NCBI GenBank assembly: GCA_963931925.1
Contig: OZ007570.1
Span: 54,050,880 to 54,114,879, forward strand
Source of the DNA: Onchidella celtica
Taxonomy: Eukaryota > Mollusca > Gastropoda > Systellommatophora > Onchidiidae
DNA length: 64,000 nucleotides
Reading direction: 5' to 3'
Part shown: piece by piece, positions 1 through 13,158 of the stretch
How the letters are laid out: each line of letters opens with the position of its first letter
Numbering within the stretch: the stretch's first letter is position 1
Made by a program: the position numbers and the translations under genes
The notes under the pieces: model-generated
The model's database searches: none
What the model was told of the DNA's origin: nothing
Seen by the model: the letters and a program-made list of their open reading frames with translations, nothing else

Positions 1-2077
1 AAGGTTGAATTTTGGTTTCTGAAAATGTTGGCATAAGTAGACCTACATGTAAAATGAAATGTTTCACTTGCAAATTAATGCTGTCAACATTTAAAAAAAA
101 TGTATTTCAGAGGTATTGTTATGATGATGGAAAACCTAACTAGTTATGAGCTTTTGAGCAACAGTGACAGGTTCCTGGATATTTTTTTCACTTTCAGTCT
201 TCATCCAGATCAGCTGGCAAAGTGAATAAAAAAACATTAGCAAGTTTTGATATTGATCAAATTCAATCTCACTGTGTTTTTTAATGTTCTCAAGTGACTA
301 TTGCACAAAATGTGATTATCTGAACTTTTTTTGAAGAATGAATGAAGTACACCAGAGAAACTCTACTTTGAAAATTGCATTTACAGAGCTCCATAATATA
401 TTGCCCGCAGCATCTCTACTCAATACAAAAATCAACATGTCAAGCAATATAACATGCAGAAGGCTACACTAAAAGAAAACAGCAGGCTATATTATTGTAT
501 CATGTTATAAATTACAGTGCAATCCTAATATCTCGATATCAGTGGGACCATCTGACTTGTGTCGAGTAAAGAGAAAGTTGAAATAGCAGATTATAATGGT
601 GGAAGAGAAAAAAAAAGGGGGGGGGGGGCAAACATCACCATAATGGGAAGTGTCCAATAAATAATGCAATTATGTCCCTTTTCTTTAATTATCAGCATAT
701 TGTCCCCCGTTCCTCCAATCTCACTGTTGTGCGGAGCAGCTGCATGGCAAAGATTTGCAGATATCGGCGAAATGCTGTACATAGCTGTCAAATTTGCAGT
801 GCTTTACTTATTTTTTTTTTAAACTTCGACCTGACTGTTTCTTCAGAAGAAATGGCGATATACACACACTACAGCAGTTAACCAAGAGATCTAGGTCAAG
901 GCCTAGTATCAACGGCGCACGAATGTATTGTTGGGAAACAAAAAAATTACCCTGTACGACTGTAGTACTCTGTACTTTTTACTGCCGTACTCTTTGCATG
1001 GCACTCCACACTCATGTTAGTGTTACTGAAGGTAAGGGTTATCCTCCATGTCCACAGACCACCTCTCCTACCCCTCCCCGCCGGTACCGCAAAAAGAAAT
1101 AAAGAGGTCGGGGAGTTGTGTGGGCATTTTTGGTAGCACAGTGGTAGATCTAGTGCACTTGTTTTGCCGCGGTCGGATAGAAATGTGTCGATATAAGAAT
1201 ATAGGAGGAAATTAATTATAATGGCATAAAGGTGGCCATCCTTCGTTTGTATCACGCGCCTCTAGCCTTCGACATGTTCATCCACACACTATATTGATCT
1301 TACATGTAGTCGGTAGGCCTAGGCCTATGGCTATACATTAGACCGACTGCGCATACCAATCAACTTCCGGACTTGGGACCAATAAGGCCCAGCTCGGCAA
1401 AAGCTTATAAATGGACCAATTGGGCAAATAAGCACTTCAAAAAATAAAATGGTGCCTTAAGAAATTGTATTCTGCCGTTCGCAGAACGGGTGAGTTGCTA
1501 GCTTTCGATCTATACTAGATCTAGTCTTAGCTGTACCGTATTAAAAAAAGGAGTAGGCTGGGCCTAAGATTGCCTTCTACTGTTCTAGATCTAGTCTACA
1601 TCTCTAGCCGTCTAGGTCTAGAGATCTAGATCTAGATCTAGAGAGTCTAGATCTCTAGATATAGATCTAGATGAAGATCTATCTTTAGTGACAATTTATT
1701 TACCACTTTCCTTGGGTCTCCTGCTCTGTTGCTTTGCCTTGACATCGTCCAGTATATTTAGGAAGAGTAAAGATACCGAGTAAATATGGGTCTCTTCGCT
1801 TATCAGAGAAAATTGTTGGTCTTTCTCCTTCACAATCTCTCAGTATTAGATACCTCACCCCTCCTCGGAAAACTAGCGGAAGTAAACAAAAGGAGTTGTC
1901 GGAGGTAAAAAAAGTTACCGGAAGCGAATGGCTGTACAGCATGCAGTGGAGTAGAATGTGTTGCAGTCGGTAGACTAATTTTACAAGATGCTTAATGTCG
2001 CCAATATATGGTTCTACACGGAGAAATTCTCATAGAAATTGAAGCTGGGAATTAGCTTGAAGTTAACTTATGCAAGA
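1..2077. other. Upstream region of the RWDD1-like gene, no gene recognised
   Basis: I see no convincing exon on either strand; the open frames here are short and resemble no family I know. The stretch holds a poly-G run near 617-627 and low-complexity AT. A cluster of AGATCTAG-type palindromes lies at about 1580-1680. Sequence just before 2078 should contain the promoter and 5' UTR of the RWDD1-like gene, but I find no clear TATA box or initiator. Confidence 0.6.
1575..1682. repeat. AGATCT/CTAG palindromic cluster
   Basis: This segment is almost entirely built from overlapping AGATCT, TCTAGA and CTAGATCTAG words, giving many short overlapping palindromes. Similar smaller clusters occur at about 2195-2245 and 16770-16930. 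It is best described as cryptically simple sequence; no function is visible. Confidence 0.7.
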
Positions 2078-5000
2078 ATGACGGATTATAAAGAAGAACA
2101 GAGAAATGAAATAGAAGCGCTGCAATCTATTTATCCCGATGAAATCGAAAGTAAGGATGTGAACGTGTAGCCTCTGTAGGCCTAGACTCTAGATCTAATC
2201 CTAATCATTACATAACTGGAACTAGATCTAGACCAAGTCTAGATACATGTATATACCAATATCTACTCCCATTCTGATTTATGTGAATAGTTGGGGAAGT
2301 AGTAGCGTTTGGTGGTCCTGCTGCTTCAGCCTGTCATCTTGACACTTCGATCCAATTCAAATTAGATCTAATTGGATTCAATGGATGATTCGATATCGGC
2401 CGATGCCAACTTCTACAGTTGTAGGGTAGGCCTATACGGGTCCTCACAAAAATGCGATTTTAGACGGGGTCACAGGGGGGAGTCTCCCTGGCAAGTTAGT
2501 TGTCTACAGGGATGTTATTCATAGTAAATGAGTGGCTCGGTGGTTTTCTCCTGCGAAAAGATCATAGCAATTAGCATAGAGAATATTGAATCTGCCAAAG
2601 CGTCAAAACGACAGACTAAAGTAGCGGGACCACCAAACACTACTGGTGCCAATAGTTTTACCGTGAAGTTACAGGGGGGAAGACTTTATCGATGATTTTA
2701 GTCATATTGAATGTGTGCACCTTTTTTTTTTAGCCCTTAGTTTTATCTAGACTACAAAGTACAAGACAAGAGAATTATTACTGCACCATGAATCTATGGG
2801 AAAGGTCTTTCACCTGCCAATATATTAGATCTATAATAGTATAAACGATAATAAAAAGTAAACATACTCGCACATTATCTGTGGGAATCAATATTATTGT
2901 GAAGTTGAGGCCAGGATAATTTTTGCCCAGTCCTTAACCCTAATGCTGTCAGAAAAGAGTTGCTGTGTCCTGCCAAAGATGTTTTGTGCTGCATGTCTGC
3001 CCTTAACAAATTTAGTTTGAAACTGTCGTTGATTTAGAAACATCAACAAAGTACCTTCCTGGAAAGCTGATTCCATTGGCCATGACAGCCTAGGGATGAA
3101 CAAACCAATCAAATACTGTCTTATAAGGACAGTAGTTAGGGTTAATGGTACCTAAACTTGCATGGATTCGATGCCAAAGTCAAAAGAACGTCATGAAGTC
3201 TAGAAATTATGTCGTGTACACTACAGGTTGGCATGTCAATTGTCATTAGATCTAGTTTGAGGGATCTGAAATATTTTGGCATTACAAGCTTGACATGTCT
3301 GCTGTCTGGCTACATATCAATCAGTGTGTCTCTTTGGCCTCTTAGTCTTAGTACTTTTAAGGCATTTTTCTACATGTTTGAAGCTTTAAAATGTAATACC
3401 AGTGAATCCATCAAAACATTTTCTTATTTTGCCATGAAAAGCACATTTTTACTTTAGTGTTTGTATTATCTAATTGTATAATCTCTGCTTGCAAGTGAAC
3501 ATTTGCGAGTCAAGATAAATGAATAAAGATAATGTTAGGCTACATATAAAATTACAAATCTCCTACAGAATATGCTGAAATAGTTTGACATATGATGAGA
3601 TTGCATTAGTCATGTACTCATTTTATAGCTTATTTTGTTATTTCTGCAAATTTCAGTCATCGAAGAAGAACCATACCATATGTTCACTATAGCAGTTCGC
3701 CCACAAGATGCAGATAAATACCCAGATCATGCAAGTAAGTAGAGTAAATTAGATTTGACAATTGAAATAGTGAACAAAAAAAGTATTCCGGTTTGTTGGT
3801 TTAAGAATATGGTGCACATCACTGTATTTTTAACAATGTTGTTTATGATCTGAGCTTTTTAATTGATTTTAATAACCCATGATTTTGGTTAATGGCAATA
3901 TAATTATAATGATGTAACCCTGTATCTCATTCATAGCTTTTTTATTTTAAACTGAGTGTGAAGCAGAATCTCACAGCTTTTGTAGTTTTAATTTTGTTTT
4001 TTGTTTTCTGTTGCAGGCAAAAACGTTGTATTGACTAGTCATTTGGGAATGTCATTCTAGAACATTTTTAGCCCAATGCAATGTCTCTTTAAGTGGTCCA
4101 GCCAGAGTAGGTTTGGAAAATTTTCGCAAGCTTCTTCCTCAGCACTTTGACTCTCTATCTGAATTTGTCACACATAATGTATAAATTCATTAAATATGTC
4201 ATGATTGTGCTCATCTGTTTTAAATGTGAGAAGAAGAATGGGTAGGATTAGTAGGAATTGTCTATTTCATTTGTATAGAAACACTGTAATTACGTATGTC
4301 TTTATTTCACCAGTGTCTGCAGAAATTCAGTTCACATACACTGAAGATTACCCAGACTCTGCACCAGTAATGGAGCTAACCTCAACAGAGAATATTGAGG
4401 ATGCCCAACAGTCTTCTCTGATGGACTTCATGAAATTACAGGTGGGCAAGCACTCATATTATAAAACCTTTCCTCAGTATCTTATCTAATATCCTGGAGA
4501 CCAGACCAGCGCCCAAAATGTAACCGTTTCTGGGATTTCAAAAGATCATGTATGTTAGCAGGCCTTGATATGTGGTGCCCATGGTAGGACAATGTGTAAC
4601 ATTATAGTGTAGCAACTAACATTTAAAAAAAAAATGGGTGTAAACATTTGGGGAGCCCTTCAGAAGTTGGCAAGGCGCAAGAAGACTGCATGTTTTGGGA
4701 ACAGATCCAGAAATGAGAAAAGACAGTTAAAATAGGGATTTATTTCCAATGTTTCAGCCATTTAAAACTTTTTAGGCTCTGCTGTATTATTTCCGTTTCA
4801 GGCAGAGGAGAATCTGGGGATGGCCATGATTTTTACAATCATTTCAGCAGTACAAGAGCATCTGACAGATATGATGGAACAAGAAGCTAAAGACCAAGAG
4901 GCTGCTGTGGAGAGAAAAAAAAAAGAAGAGGAGGAAGCTGAAAGAGTAAGAGTGCTAAATATCTGCATATATTTAATGATTCAGTGAAATGCCAGGAGAA

Positions 5001-8000
5001 GAATTTACTGTGATTTTAAATAATGTGTTGCACTCTTAACATCAGTTTTAGCAAGTTTTTCCAGCAGCCTCTGCAGGATCCCTCAAAAATCCAGTTGAAG
5101 TACATGAACCATCAATTTTCACATGGGAATACCTAATCATTAAATTTTGACAACTAATTTATGTGGAAACTGACCACTAAGTTTTATGAAGTAACACTGT
5201 TGACTAATATTTTGCTGAGAAACCCTAGATCATTTTACTGGATTTTGGAGATAAGTACTCAGTTTTGTAAACCTGTATTTTGTACTTTGTTTGTAGCAGT
5301 TTTCTAGTTTCCCAGAAAATATTAGGTAAAACTGAATTGTATATTTTTTACACAATTTTCAACAATTTGCAACATCTACAAAAACCAAATACCGAAGTAT
5401 TGTAATCATTAACTAGTGAAAAGTGAATTGTTGGTTAACATTGCACATTTGTAGACTTTCAAACATACTCTATTAGACACTTAAATTTTTATGGCACTTA
5501 TTGGTTTCGGTAATTTTCAGGAAGCAATTTGGATTTAAGTTTTCAATATTATCTTTATTGATGAAAGCGAAACTTTGCTACACATCTTTTTCTACTCTTC
5601 AAAGAATAGCAGTGGCACAACGTTCAAAGTTTGTACACTTCTTTTTGGTACTGGTCCATGAAGTTCACCCAAATCGTAGAAATCATAAAGGCTTCATTTT
5701 AATACATTGGCCACGGCCTAACAGCACGCTTATTTAAGTACCATTCGCCTAAGAGCACGCTTTTTTCATATCAGAGAGATGAAAAAGTTTTACAAACGAA
5801 GTGTATTACATATACTTAACTACCAGACAAGCAGGCGCGATTTGCAATAAACCTGTGAAGGTGTCGCTACTTTAATCAGTTACGTATAGGTAGATCACGC
5901 TGGCATGTGAGGGTGGGGTTGGAGTCAACAGAGGGTAAGGGACCGCCATAACCTCTTGCCAGACAGACACGCGCTCTTTACAATGGACACATGGCGGTGG
6001 CGCTGCTTTGATCAGTTGGGTATGTAGATGAAACTGACTATGGGTGGGGGGCGGGAACAACAGAAGGTTTGTGACCGCCCTAATCAGTGGCAAAGGTTTG
6101 AGTGGGCAGATAGGAAAGAACAGAGAAAACATTCGTCGCACTTGATTGGTTTTTGCATCTGATCGGCTTTTGCTTTCGATTGGTCGGATTCTTTCCAATT
6201 TTGTCATGATTAGGCCTTAATTTACCGCAAGGCATAAGGCCTCAGTCTACATTGATGAGTTTAAGGACACTTATGATTGAGTAACATTTCATATCACATT
6301 TTCACTTTCTAAGCATTGAAGCAAAGCAAAACTTGTTAAGATCATGGCATCTGTTGGAAAATCTATCAAGCTGAAAACAAAATTAGATGTTCTTGCAGCA
6401 ATTGAGAAAGAAGAGAAGATTGGAGAGGTGAACTTCTTTTCCATTGGAAAAAAGTTTAACCTGGACCGAAGCACAGTCTCCAGAATTGCTAAAAACCGAG
6501 AAAATCTAAAACAACAAGCAACATCAGGATTGCCGACAGTCAAAAGAAAATGCCCTTTTAAAGAAGATGTGGATGAAGCTGGATGAAACAGAAGTTGGAT
6601 CAAAATGCCAGACTCAATTTGCCTATTTTGAAGACCAAAGCAACGGAATTAGCTAAGGAGCTAGGGCATGATTTTGAGCCATCTGATGGATGGGTGAACG
6701 TGTTAATTACACAGTGCACATGCCTGCATGGTTCCCTTCCCTATTCGCCTAACAGCACGTTTGACTACCAGCACACTAAACACTGTCTCCCGGGTACCGT
6801 GCTGTTAGGCGGTGACCACTGTATTATTGATATCTGCCATTTACAGCTCTCACAGATTATATTGATAACACATGGGTGAAAGTTGTCTGGATTATTCCGG
6901 ATTTCCGGTTTTCATTCCTGAAAAAAATAAATTATCTTTTCCGGTTTTCAAAAATTTCCAGTGCCACTGTGACCCAGGGGATGTCTTATACTGTCATTGA
7001 AATGGACCCTATCAGGGCTAAACTCGGTGATCTCCACTGCCCACACAAGGGCATCATGCTGGTACCCAAGACACGATAGTACTAACATGTATTGTATGTC
7101 ATGTAGCCTACTACAAGCCTGTGGTGACAGCATACATGATGCAGGCTTTAAGAGAGGAACGGGCCTGTTGGACGACCATATATATCGTCGCGGCAGGATT
7201 CTAAATGGCTAACTCGGTTTTTGTAAATTTTACAGGAGAGTGGAGAAACTGAAAAACAAGGCTATTATACACATTTTGGAGCTGGGAATTGGTACTGATA
7301 CTAAAAATATTTCCGATTACATATCCAGGGCTTATTTTATTTATAGGATGCGTCATGTGATGTCACTCTTAATTCCGGAAAAAAACCAGCACACTGCATT
7401 TTCAGAGTTACCCGTTTAGAATCCCGCAGCGACGATATGTAATACAATGCAGTGCTAAAGCAGGTCTGACTAACTCACACTTTCCTGGTTCAGACTGGGT
7501 CAGTTGGCATCTGAAGATTACCTGGTGATGTCATTTAGTATTTATAGCTATTCCTGTACTGTTCTTTTTTTCAAGATTGGGGGCACTGGCCAGCCTGGTT
7601 ATATCATAGGAAAATGTGTATTGACAGTGATAGAACATTGTTCTGTGACTTTTATTGGAAATACTGATAGGACAGTTACATTATAATCAATAATAAAATA
7701 AAGTAAGAATAAAAAAAGGAACTGGCAATATTCACTGAAGAATATTATGGACAAAATGGTTGATTGCTGGCTGAAGTACAGACTGAGACTGAAAAAAGAA
7801 CGACTGACCTGGGGTAAATGTTTTATGGCCAGCCTATATTTGATTGACAATTTCAGTTTCACTTTCAGTAATGGACCCTTTGGAAATTTTGGTTTTCAGG
7901 TTTCTGAATCTTCAGGTGTGCCTTTACAAAGTAGTACATCCTGTATATGTGCTAAGTACATATTACTGCAACTCTCATTAAACCTTAAGAAAAAGCATAC

Positions 8001-11000
8001 ATGTGTTTAATTTCTTTTCTCAGAAACGATTTGAGGGTACAAGAGTTACAGTTGAAACTTTCATGGCTTGGAAAAAAAAGTTTGATGCAGAAATTACAGA
8101 GCTGAGAAGGCTGAAGGGCATATCAGACAGTGGGCCCAAAAAACCAACAGGTAATTCTGGACAGCACACAACACAGTTTTTGCATTTCGTTATTCCAACT
8201 GTCATGATCACAAAACCAGAGATGCCACCCATTCCGATTTGATCGGAATCATTTCGATTTTTCTTGAAAAATGGGCTTGATTTCGATTTTCCGATTAGCA
8301 AGGCTGGTATTCCGATTTTTTTGCTACTTCCTGCAATCGGCTTTTTTATTCTGTTTTCCTTCTTCCGGGTTCTAGTTTTTAATTACAACTTTTACAAAAT
8401 GCGCTGAATCGGAATAATTGCAATCATTTTATGAATAAAGGGGAAGTTAGTTCCACTTTCTTATCGCTTGTTTTGTACCATTCGGGAATTTGATTACTTG
8501 CCATGTGCATTGTTTACATACTTTTTACTGTTCTGCATGGTGGCGATTCCAATACTAACTGCATAGATCTATTCTCCCTCACAAGTCTAAGTGTTATATT
8601 TGGTTGTGACTGTGATGGAAGGAGGAATCAGTTCTAAACCTAGCTAGATTTATATCTCTTCCTTCAAATTTAAGCATAGTTAGACATCGCCTAAGTCTAG
8701 ATCTAAGTGATTTACTTGGTAGCAACTAAGTCTATGAGGGATGGCAGAATGAGACCTAGAAAGATCAATGGATAGACGTATTAAGCCTAAAGTAATTTAT
8801 TCGCGGCGATTGTGACGGAAGGAGGACTCAATTTTAAACTGGTCTAGGCCTAGATTTCTTTAATCCAAGCCATGAACATGGAGAAGGTTGACGTTGCATG
8901 GGCACACATTGCCAAATTTAAACATGAGATTGGGAGTGGGAAAACACTCAACAGCACAGAATAGGCAAAAATTATGTAGGGCATTTGTGCCTTTTGGCAC
9001 TCAAATCCCAACATGTCAAGGCAGCTCTTATCTGACATAATTGTTGGAAAAACACAGCTCCAGAGCAAAGATGAGTTTGCCAGTGCTTTTCTGGAAGGGG
9101 TTCTATTTCAGTTTTGGCCAAGATCAAGGCAAAGAGCAGATAATAAGATATGGGTGAAATGAAATGTAAAAATAGTGTAAATTTTTAAAGATGATTTTTA
9201 GCTTAATCCTTTGTGATCATGGAGAAAACCCATGAAAATATAAGTATAGAACTGGTACCATTTAATTTTTATCGTCGTTCGCACCTATTCAGATTTTTTC
9301 CCCCAGATTCAGATTTTTTGGGAGCCTGATTCAGATTTTGTTTTTGTAGGGTGGCATTTCTGTCAAAAGATGTAACATTGTTCAAGTTGCCATAACTAAA
9401 GTAGTTGTTTTGCAGTAAAATACTGTTTGTGGTATTATGGATGGAAGAGGAGAAATGTTTAAATTTTTGAAATACGTTGAAATAAGTTGCTGTGTGTATG
9501 ATGAATGCTATTAATGTGCCATTCTGAAAAGAAGTTAGCAAAGTTCGAAGTATTTTTAACTTGTAAAAGTACATTTGGGGAAGGGGAGGGGGGTTGGGTG
9601 CATCCAGGGAAATCTGAAATTGGTCAGTTTTTTTATGTATGAAAGGAAAAGTCAGGCATTGGGTGGGTAAAAACATGTGCAGTCGGGAACGTGGAATTCA
9701 ATATAAAAAAAAAAAAGGCCTATACAAAAATGCAAAACCAGAGAAGTACATCCAGAAATTAAGAATTTCAAACAGAGAATACTTCCGGTAATTGGATTGC
9801 TGCTCCTTTCTTCCAATTTCATGTTTCTGAACATTGGTGTTGAGTGGACTAAAATTGTTCTAGCTAAATTGGTATCGTTCGGAAATTTGTGACAGATTAG
9901 TGGAATAGTAACCAGAGTAGATTTAGATTTGATTTTATGTGAATATTTTCACACACATTTTCTTAAGCAGCAGAGCCTAGGTCTAATCTGGAGTGGAATT
10001 GTAATAGGAGAAACCATTTCCAAAATACTTAACCTTTTATGACAACCCCTCCATATGCTGATGACAGCATTGCATCACACAATATTTTTGAGGCTTTGTG
10101 CTACTCTGAAGATAATAATATCATGGAAATGTGTGATGAATTACATGTTGTTCACTGTTGGTTAAAATGAAGATCCATAACATGAGCCTTCAATTAGAAC
10201 TTGGAAACAGAAAGCTGCGTTGCAATCTGTTGGTAAACATATGGTTAGGGGTTTAAAAAGGGTAAAGACAAAGCTTCAAAGAAAATTGACCATTTATTTT
10301 CACTCTCTTCTATACAAAAAAAATGTAAGAAAACCCCTTTGTTCCCTATGGACTCAAAAACTACTGGACGTATTGAACTGAAATTTGGCACACACAATTG
10401 TACGATACTGACCGGTGTTCCTATGTACATAGGCATAAAAAAGCTTATGGGATTCGTGAGTTAACCCAATAATGCTACAAGAATGGAACAGTAAATTTGC
10501 GAGAGCGTTTGATCCGAATTGTACGTTCGTTAACCTATGACCTCTTTCTTTGTTAATCGCTTTTCCACTTCCGGCCCCGGAATTCGATTCATAATCACAG
10601 TAGTGTCTGTGAGAGCTAGATCTAGCATGCACTGATGCAGCATGCCCCCTAAAAAACGTACTATCGGTAGGCATACAAGTCTCAAATCGCTGTAGTTTTT
10701 TTTATTGGAAATTTATTGTTTCGCCATCATTCAGATCTATTTCAAGTCATGGTTCGCCATTTTAAGGTTTCGTTATCATTACCTGCGATGTGTTCACTAT
10801 CAAACACACTAACCCGTGCGCAAATCATGCAGTTGTACGGGATGCGCAGGGTGTCAACTCACAAAGGCAGAGCAGTAAGACTTATTTGAAAACAAACAAA
10901 CAAAAATAAAATAAACAAATAGGAACAGGCCAGATGAAGCAGGTCCATAATCACCACCCGGAACTGAAACCAATATTCAAACCGATTTGCCGGGGACCTC

Positions 11001-12216
11001 AGCTAGTTTTAAAAAAATTGTCAAAAAAATAAGAATGCAGATGACCAAGTTCCCTGTATGCATGTATCTTCTTTATATTTCATACAATGCATGATCCAAA
11101 TTTCATAGATGTATGTTAAGAGCGCGGATTTACCATTAGCTAAGGTAGGCTGAAGCCTAGGGCCTCAAAATCTAGGGGGAGCCCCCTCGCCTCAAGCAAA
11201 CCTGCATGATGTTTTGTGACATGCCAAGCCTTTTCTTACATATAATGTTACAATGCACTGTAGTTTCTGAACAAATCTTTTGTAATTTTTCTAGCTCATG
11301 TCATTTTGACAAGGAACTGTGAAGTGCGGAATTTTAAACACATATCATCATCATTTATTCAAATTATTTAAAATTCTTTCATCTTCCTCTAGGCATGAAG
11401 GTGGGGGATTGGGAGGGGCCTCCCATCTAGAATAGCCTAGGGTCTGTCTTCATCTAAATCCAGCCCCATATGTTAATTACTTTTGTGGAACAGTGATTTC
11501 TCTAAAAGCCTATTGAAATGGCAGGTGCAATTGCTGTGGGCTGAGTATGGATGACAAATGAGTGAAACGTTTTTACAATAGTTCCATTTTTTTTTTCAAA
11601 ACTTGACTATATTTATATCTTGTATTCTGCCGCAGGCAAGGAGCTCTTCCTGTCAGACAATTCCATGAATGATTCAGATGTGAAGTTCTTACAAGCTGGT
11701 GAGTACCTTCTTTGCCAAATTAATAACCTTATTGAGATTGCACTTTTCGTCAGTGGGCTAAATATGGAAATAAAGTGAGGTAGCATAATTTAATGAATTG
11801 CTCGATGGGGCAAGTCAGTCGCTTAAATGTCAAAAAAATATATTCATTCTTTTGTTGGTCATTTCTGAAGCATTGTTTCCTTTTGACCCAGTAGTCTTTT
11901 TGAGTTTTCACCACAGTTTATTGAGATGGACATATTTATTTCAGTCATAGACTTGTCATTTTAAGCATTCATTTGGCAAACTTATGAATTTTGTTAAGCA
12001 TCATGTTTGCTTGAAAATTACGTCTTTTGCATTGCTATAACTTTTTAAACAGGATATCATTTTAATGATTCGGTGTAGTAACAATTTTTTTCTCAATATC
12101 TTTCAGAGGGCGATACTTTAGAAGTAGATGAATCTTTATTTGAGAATATGGGTGACCTGGAATTAGATGATGATGATGACCCTGACTACAAACCTGGGGA
12201 TTCTGATGATGACTGA
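2078..12216 (+). CDS. RWDD1: RWD domain-containing protein 1 (RWDD1) orthologue, 7 exons, complete
   Basis: Coding exons are 2078-2150, 3657-3734, 4314-4441, 4802-4945, 8024-8150, 11636-11698 and 12107-12216. They join in phase with GT-AG introns to 723 nt, or 240 residues. The N-terminus MTDYKEEQRNEIEALQSIYP matches RWDD1, whose vertebrate form is about 243 residues. The RWD domain spans about residues 1-115 and shows the YPxxxP signature at Y63-P68. A Lys/Glu-rich helix follows (about 118-141), then the conserved segment around WKKKFDAEITEL (exon 5). The acidic tail ends DDDDDPDYKPGDSDDD. RWDD1 (DFRP2) is known to bind and stabilise the GTPase DRG2, and probably acts in the cytosol; that role is inferred here from orthology. 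The start is the first ATG and fits the family N-terminus exactly. No frameshift or missing block is seen. The next gene downstream on this strand also carries RWD folds. Confidence 0.95.
2934..3145. mobile_element. TTAA-flanked MITE, piggyBac-like (intron 1 of RWDD1)
   Basis: TTAA occurs at both ends (2934-2937 and 3142-3145). The inner ends are inverted: left CCCTAATGCTGTC, right (reverse complement) CCCTAACTACTGTC. The element is 212 bp with no coding capacity. TTAA target duplication plus CCC-type termini is typical of piggyBac-derived MITEs, but Kolobok-type elements also use TTAA. Confidence 0.6.
5705..6821 (+). mobile_element. Nonautonomous pogo/Tigger-like DNA transposon (intron 4 of RWDD1)
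   Basis: The element is about 1.1 kb and flanked by TA (5703-5704 and 6822-6823). Terminal inverted repeats of about 25 bp begin CATTGGCCACGGCC on the left and CAGTGGTCACCGCC on the right, both continuing TAACAGCACG. A second subterminal copy of GCCTAA(C/G)AGCACG lies inside each end (about 5746 and 6746). It carries the front part of a pogo-type transposase. TA duplication, CAGTG-like termini and a CENP-B-type helix-turn-helix agree on Tc1/mariner superfamily, pogo/Tigger branch. Confidence 0.8.
6344..6720 (+). pseudogene. Truncated pogo/Tigger transposase, CENP-B-type N-terminus
   Basis: An 80-codon frame at 6344-6586 encodes a Psq/CENP-B-like helix-turn-helix: KLDVLAAIEKEEK, then IGKKFNLDRSTVSRIAKNRE. 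A TGA ends it at 6584-6586. The homology continues in another frame from 6583, with LPILKTKATELAKELGHDF and a following GW, which matches the second CENP-B/Tc5-type DNA-binding helix-turn-helix. The DDE catalytic region is absent; the right inverted repeat follows within about 100 bp. It is therefore a frameshifted, internally deleted transposase remnant inside the 5705-6821 element and should make no active enzyme. Confidence 0.75.
7179..7441. mobile_element. MITE with about 35-bp terminal inverted repeats (intron 4 of RWDD1)
   Basis: The left end (7179-7213) and the reverse complement of the right end (7404-7440) match over about 35 bp. Both contain TATCGTCG followed by GGATTCTAAA and then TAACTC, with a few mismatches. 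The interior has no coding capacity. The superfamily is not assigned; a TA-type target site is possible. Confidence 0.6.
8221..9360. repeat. Possible degenerate inverted-repeat element with CCGATTT / CAGATTT repeats (intron 5 of RWDD1)
   Basis: GATGCCACCC at 8221 is mirrored by GGGTGGCATTTC at about 9348. Next to each end lie short iterated words: TCCGATTT and TCGATTTT at 8235-8325, TTCAGATTTT at 9288-9340. This looks like a decayed 1.1-kb element, but the inverted ends are only about 12 bp, so the call is tentative. Confidence 0.3.
10345..11006 (+). mobile_element. Helitron-like 3' end / degenerate element (intron 5 of RWDD1)
   Basis: The sequence ends with CCGGGGACCTCAGCTAG followed by T (CTAG at 11003-11006). 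This is the CTRR-type terminus next to a GC-rich stretch that Helitrons show. Upstream, at about 10345-10410, is a line typical of animal Helitron leaders (CTCAAAAACTACTGGACG followed by AAATTTGGCAC). No Rep/helicase coding sequence is seen, so this is a nonautonomous or decayed copy with an uncertain left end. Confidence 0.4.
11130..11468. mobile_element. Possible MITE with GGATTTA ends (intron 5 of RWDD1)
   Basis: The left end contains GCGCGGATTTACC, then GCCTAGGGCCTC. The right end, read inverted, contains GGGCTGGATTTAG, then CCCTAGGC. The interior has no coding frame. The imperfect inverted ends suggest an old MITE of about 340 bp. Confidence 0.4.
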
Positions 12217-12755
12217 TGAACTTGAAATCTTAGTGCATGTTTTTGTTGTTGTATTATTTGGTGTGACCAAAATATCGAGAATTGATGCCAGAATGTGATG
12301 TATGTGGAAGTGATATTTTTCAGTGGTTGTTTGGCTTCCATTTTGTGTCCTACTTTATGTATGCGTACAGATGAATTGTGATTGTGAATATAAGCAAATG
12401 CCATTGTTTCAAGTCCTGTGTTATGGTTGAAAGTATTCTGTATTCATGTCATCACCAAATATATTCCGCTACCAAAATCAGAGTCCATCTTTCTTTCGTC
12501 TGTGAGAGAATGTATCAATTTATATAAAAGTTCATGAAACACCGTGTCCAGCAGTGATACACTATAACCCAATGATATTTCAGATCATGTATTCTCTGAT
12601 AGTACAACTACATACATTGCTAAAGAAAATGATATGAATTATGCTTGGCCTGTAAACGGTAATTTTTTACTTTGCTACACCAACATATGTATTGTGTTCA
12701 TCAAACAAGCTATTCAAGAAAATGTGGCACTTGGCACAAAAGGAACTTTTAAGTG

Positions 12756-12761
12756 AATAAA
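12756..12761 (+). promoter_or_regulatory. Polyadenylation signal AATAAA for the RWDD1-like gene
   Basis: AATAAA lies 540 bp after the RWDD1 stop codon in AT-rich sequence followed by T-rich stretches, so a 3' UTR of about 560 nt is plausible. Another AATAAA at about 12918 could be an alternative. Confidence 0.55.
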
Positions 12762-13158
12762 TATTGTTTTTGTAATATTTTATCTGACTCTCAAAAGATT
12801 TTCATGCATCATGTATACATTATAATGCATGTACATTGTATGTCACAATATGGCAAACTTTCATGAAAATATGAAGCACAAGAGATGTGGAGGTATAAAA
12901 GTAAAAGACATGCCACTGAATAAAATGTGGTAACCATAAATTTTAAGCACCTTTTGATCCTCTGACAAAAAATGACAATTTCAGTCCACTAAATGAATCC
13001 AGCTACATGGATGTAGCATCCTATAAACTAACTTTAGACATCAATTTTTACAGTGTGTCCAGTGTACTGATGAAATATTACAAAAAATGCAGAAAACCTG
13101 TGGGATTGCAGCAAGACTTGAAGCAAAGTCAAAATATGGCAGCAAGAAAAAGTTGTAC
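12762..13158. other. AT-rich intergenic sequence, nothing recognised
   Basis: This follows the RWDD1 3' end. There are no exons or repeats that I can identify on either strand. Confidence 0.5.

Noticed and set aside
514..990. Possible pogo-like element starting TACAGTGCAATCC
   Set aside because: No matching inverted right end was found.
9269..9676. 135-codon minus frame in intron 5 of RWDD1
   Set aside because: No similarity to a known family, crosses iterated GATTT sequence and lies in an intron.
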